Part shown: positions 5,525-6,900 of the stretch, piece after piece
How positions within the stretch are numbered: the stretch's first letter is position 1
Layout of the letters: each line of letters starts with the position of its first letter
NCBI GenBank assembly: GCA_025929005.1
Contig: JAICND010000081.1
Location: 1 to 6,900, forward strand
Direction of reading: 5' to 3'
Length of the DNA: 6,900 nt
Origin: Acidimicrobiia bacterium
GTDB taxonomy: Bacteria; Actinomycetota; Acidimicrobiia; Spongiisociales; ZC4RG35
Program-made: the position numbers and the translations under genes
Notes under the pieces: generated by a model
The model's database searches: none
Seen by the model: the letters and a program-made list of their open reading frames with translations, nothing else
Told to the model about the DNA's origin: nothing

Positions 5525-6658
5525 TCAACGATCGAGAGTGCGAGCCAGGATCGGACCGGAAGTCGCCATCACCAGAACGTAGCCCGTGGCGAGGGCGGTC
5601 ATTTCAGCCGGAGCCCCCGCCGTAAGGGCCAGCCCGGCAATCACGATCGAGAATTCACCTCGGGCGAACAGGGCGGCACCTGCCCGCCAACGGCCTCTTG
5701 GCCCGATGCCACGCTGCCGTCCCATCCATTGAGCGGTGACGAGCTTTGTGGCACCGGTCACCAGACTCAGGCCAATCACGGCCAGCGCAACTCCCGGAAG
5801 GATGGCCGGATCAGTTCGCAGGCCAAAGAAGATGAAGAAGACCGCGGCAAAGAGGTCACGTAGAGGGCTGAGCAAGACCCGGGTCCGATGGGCTGCCTCT
5901 CCGGATACTCCGATCCCGACCAGAAATGCGCCAACCGCCGCGGAAACATGAAGTCGCTCACTCACTCCGGCCACGACCAGGGTGATCCCCAGCACCGTGA
6001 GGAGGTTCACCTCGTCCGACGAGGAGAAGGCCAGGCTGCTGAGGCGGTCGCCGTGACGAGAAGCGACAGCGACGATGACGATGACCACCGCCAGCGCCCC
6101 AGCCGCTGACACCACCGCACCCCCTACGGTTGCACCGACCGCGATGGCACCAAGAATGGGAAGAATGACAGCCATTGCCAGGTCCTCGAACACCAGGGTC
6201 GAAAGCACAAAAGGGGTCTCGCGGTTACCGACCCATCCCAGATCCTCGATCAACTTGGCCGCAACTCCCGACGACGAGATGTAGGTGATGCCGCCCAGGA
6301 AGAGCGATGGGGTCAATCCAAATCCCAATACGAGACCGGCGGCCAGTCCCGGGAGATAGTTGAGGACCAGATCGACTAGCCCGAAGGTGCCGGTGGTTCG
6401 CATGCTCGAAACCAGTTCCGAGCCCGTGTATTCCAGGCCCAACATGAGAAGAAGGATGATGAGACCGAGATCAGCCCCGATCGCGATGAATGACTCCGAG
6501 GTCACGATCGGGACCAGGCCCCCCTCCCCCAATGCGAGACCCGCTATCAGATAGAGAGGAATCGGAGACAGCTTCCACCCAACGGCGATACGAGCCATCA
6601 AACCCAGCACGACGATCAATCCACCTAGCTCCAAGAAGAGCAAGGCAGACTCGGACAT
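5525..6658 (-). CDS. CPA2-family cation/proton antiporter, membrane subunit (KhtU-like)
   Basis: An integral membrane antiporter that exchanges K+ or Na+ for H+, in the CPA2 family. From the ATG at 6658 it has 377 residues, nearly all in hydrophobic helices (roughly 10-13 segments). It shows the unwound-helix region GGITYISSSGVAAKLIEDLG (122-141) and the acidic pair E158-D159 in VFEDLAMA, at the ion-binding site where relatives carry QD, ED or DD. Also visible are VGAFLVGIGVSG (242-253), VFFIFFGLRTDP (273-284) and FARGEFSIVIAGLA (331-344). The C-terminus ends soon after the last helix, with no fused NAD-binding domain; regulation would come from the separate TrkA-C protein encoded just upstream. 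The stop of that gene is followed by one base and then this ATG (TGAGATG), which fixes the start. An open frame reaches ATG 6727, but that part is the upstream gene in another frame. Its stop lies 3 bp from the convergent patatin stop. Confidence 0.92.
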   Translation of the reverse strand: MSESALLFLELGGLIVVLGLMARIAVGWKLSPIPLYLIAGLALGEGGLVPIVTSESFIAIGADLGLIILLLMLGLEYTGSELVSSMRTTGTFGLVDLVLNYLPGLAAGLVLGFGLTPSLFLGGITYISSSGVAAKLIEDLGWVGNRETPFVLSTLVFEDLAMAVILPILGAIAVGATVGGAVVSAAGALAVVIVIVAVASRHGDRLSSLAFSSSDEVNLLTVLGITLVVAGVSERLHVSAAVGAFLVGIGVSGEAAHRTRVLLSPLRDLFAAVFFIFFGLRTDPAILPGVALAVIGLSLVTGATKLVTAQWMGRQRGIGPRGRWRAGAALFARGEFSIVIAGLALTAGAPAEMTALATGYVLVMATSGPILARTLDR

Positions 6659-6659
6659 C

Positions 6660-6900
6660 TCAGCCAGAGCGAAGTATGGTCGCGACGTTGACGATGCCGC
6701 GGGGGGTCCCGACCACCACCAACACATCGTGGGCCTCGATCAGGAAGGTCGGCTCAGGCGCCGGGAAAGCCTGGGCGCCACGAAGCACCGCCACCACCGA
6801 CACTCCCGTCAGGGTCCGCAACCGCAAGTCCCCGATCGTTTTGCCCGCTGCCGAGTGGCCCGTTTCAACCTGCAGCCAATCTATGGCGAGTCCCTCGATG
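6660..6900 (-). CDS. Antiporter regulatory subunit, TrkA-C (RCK_C) domain, partial (KhtT-like)
   Basis: Reading the minus strand in from the right edge gives 79 residues ending in TGA at 6660-6662; the N-terminal part is outside the window. The visible piece is a TrkA-C domain: an LQVETGHSAAGKTIGDL segment, then RTLTGVSVVAVLRG, an FPAPEPTFLIEAHDVLVVVGT stretch interrupted by no gap, and a closing helix ending LRSG. This order (V-x(n)-G-K-T-I, L-R-x-x-T-G, P-x-P-x-F, D-V-L-V-V-V-G) is that of the small proteins that pair with CPA2 antiporters, such as B. subtilis KhtT. In the studied system this domain binds c-di-AMP and controls the membrane subunit. The antiporter gene starts one base after this stop, which strongly supports a two-gene operon. 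Ligand binding here is inferred from the family. Confidence 0.88.
   Translation of the reverse strand, partial: IEGLAIDWLQVETGHSAAGKTIGDLRLRTLTGVSVVAVLRGAQAFPAPEPTFLIEAHDVLVVVGTPRGIVNVATILRSG

Noticed and set aside
6659..6727. Extended N-terminus for the antiporter from ATG 6727
   Set aside because: This stretch is the C-terminal end of the TrkA-C gene in another frame; the TGAGATG junction places the start at 6658.

Overview
The window looks like ordinary chromosomal sequence from a high-GC Actinomycetota genome, possibly an Acidimicrobiia-like or uncultured lineage. The main clue is a mycothiol synthase (mshD), since mycothiol is the actinobacterial thiol. Supporting signs are GC-rich codon use, sparse Shine-Dalgarno (SD) sites with some starts that look leaderless, and the thrS sequence type. 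The finer placement is inference. I see no transposase, integrase, CRISPR array, tRNA, rRNA or phage gene.

Layout, left to right. (1) 1-416, minus: the start of an unrecognised protein with two membrane segments, running off the left edge. (2) 416-2386, minus: complete thrS, whose stop codon overlaps the next start as TGATG. (3) 2387-2486: a 100-bp divergent intergenic region with an imperfect inverted repeat. (4) 2487-3317, plus: an APH-fold phosphotransferase-like protein whose catalytic HxD motif is missing. (5) 3413-3613, plus: a 66-residue zinc-ribbon protein with a TTG start; its SD lies partly in the arm of a perfect hairpin. (6) 3618-4502, minus: mshD. (7) 4556-5521, plus: a patatin-like phospholipase, divergent from mshD across only 53 bp. 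(8) 5525-6658, minus: a CPA2 cation/proton antiporter. (9) 6660-6900, minus: the C-terminal end of its TrkA-C regulatory subunit, running off the right edge. No stretch longer than 300 bases lacks a gene.

The genes do not form one pathway. There are two tightly coupled minus-strand pairs: thrS with the membrane protein, and the regulatory subunit with the antiporter. Between them sit single housekeeping or accessory genes in alternating orientation, with convergent gaps of only 3-4 bp. I found no convincing new multi-gene system. The points most worth a second look are the APH-like protein without its catalytic Asp, and the hairpin over the zinc-ribbon SD. Smaller ones are a tandem repeat at the thrS stop/start junction, the compact mshD/patatin divergent start region, and two motif departures in ThrRS and MshD.
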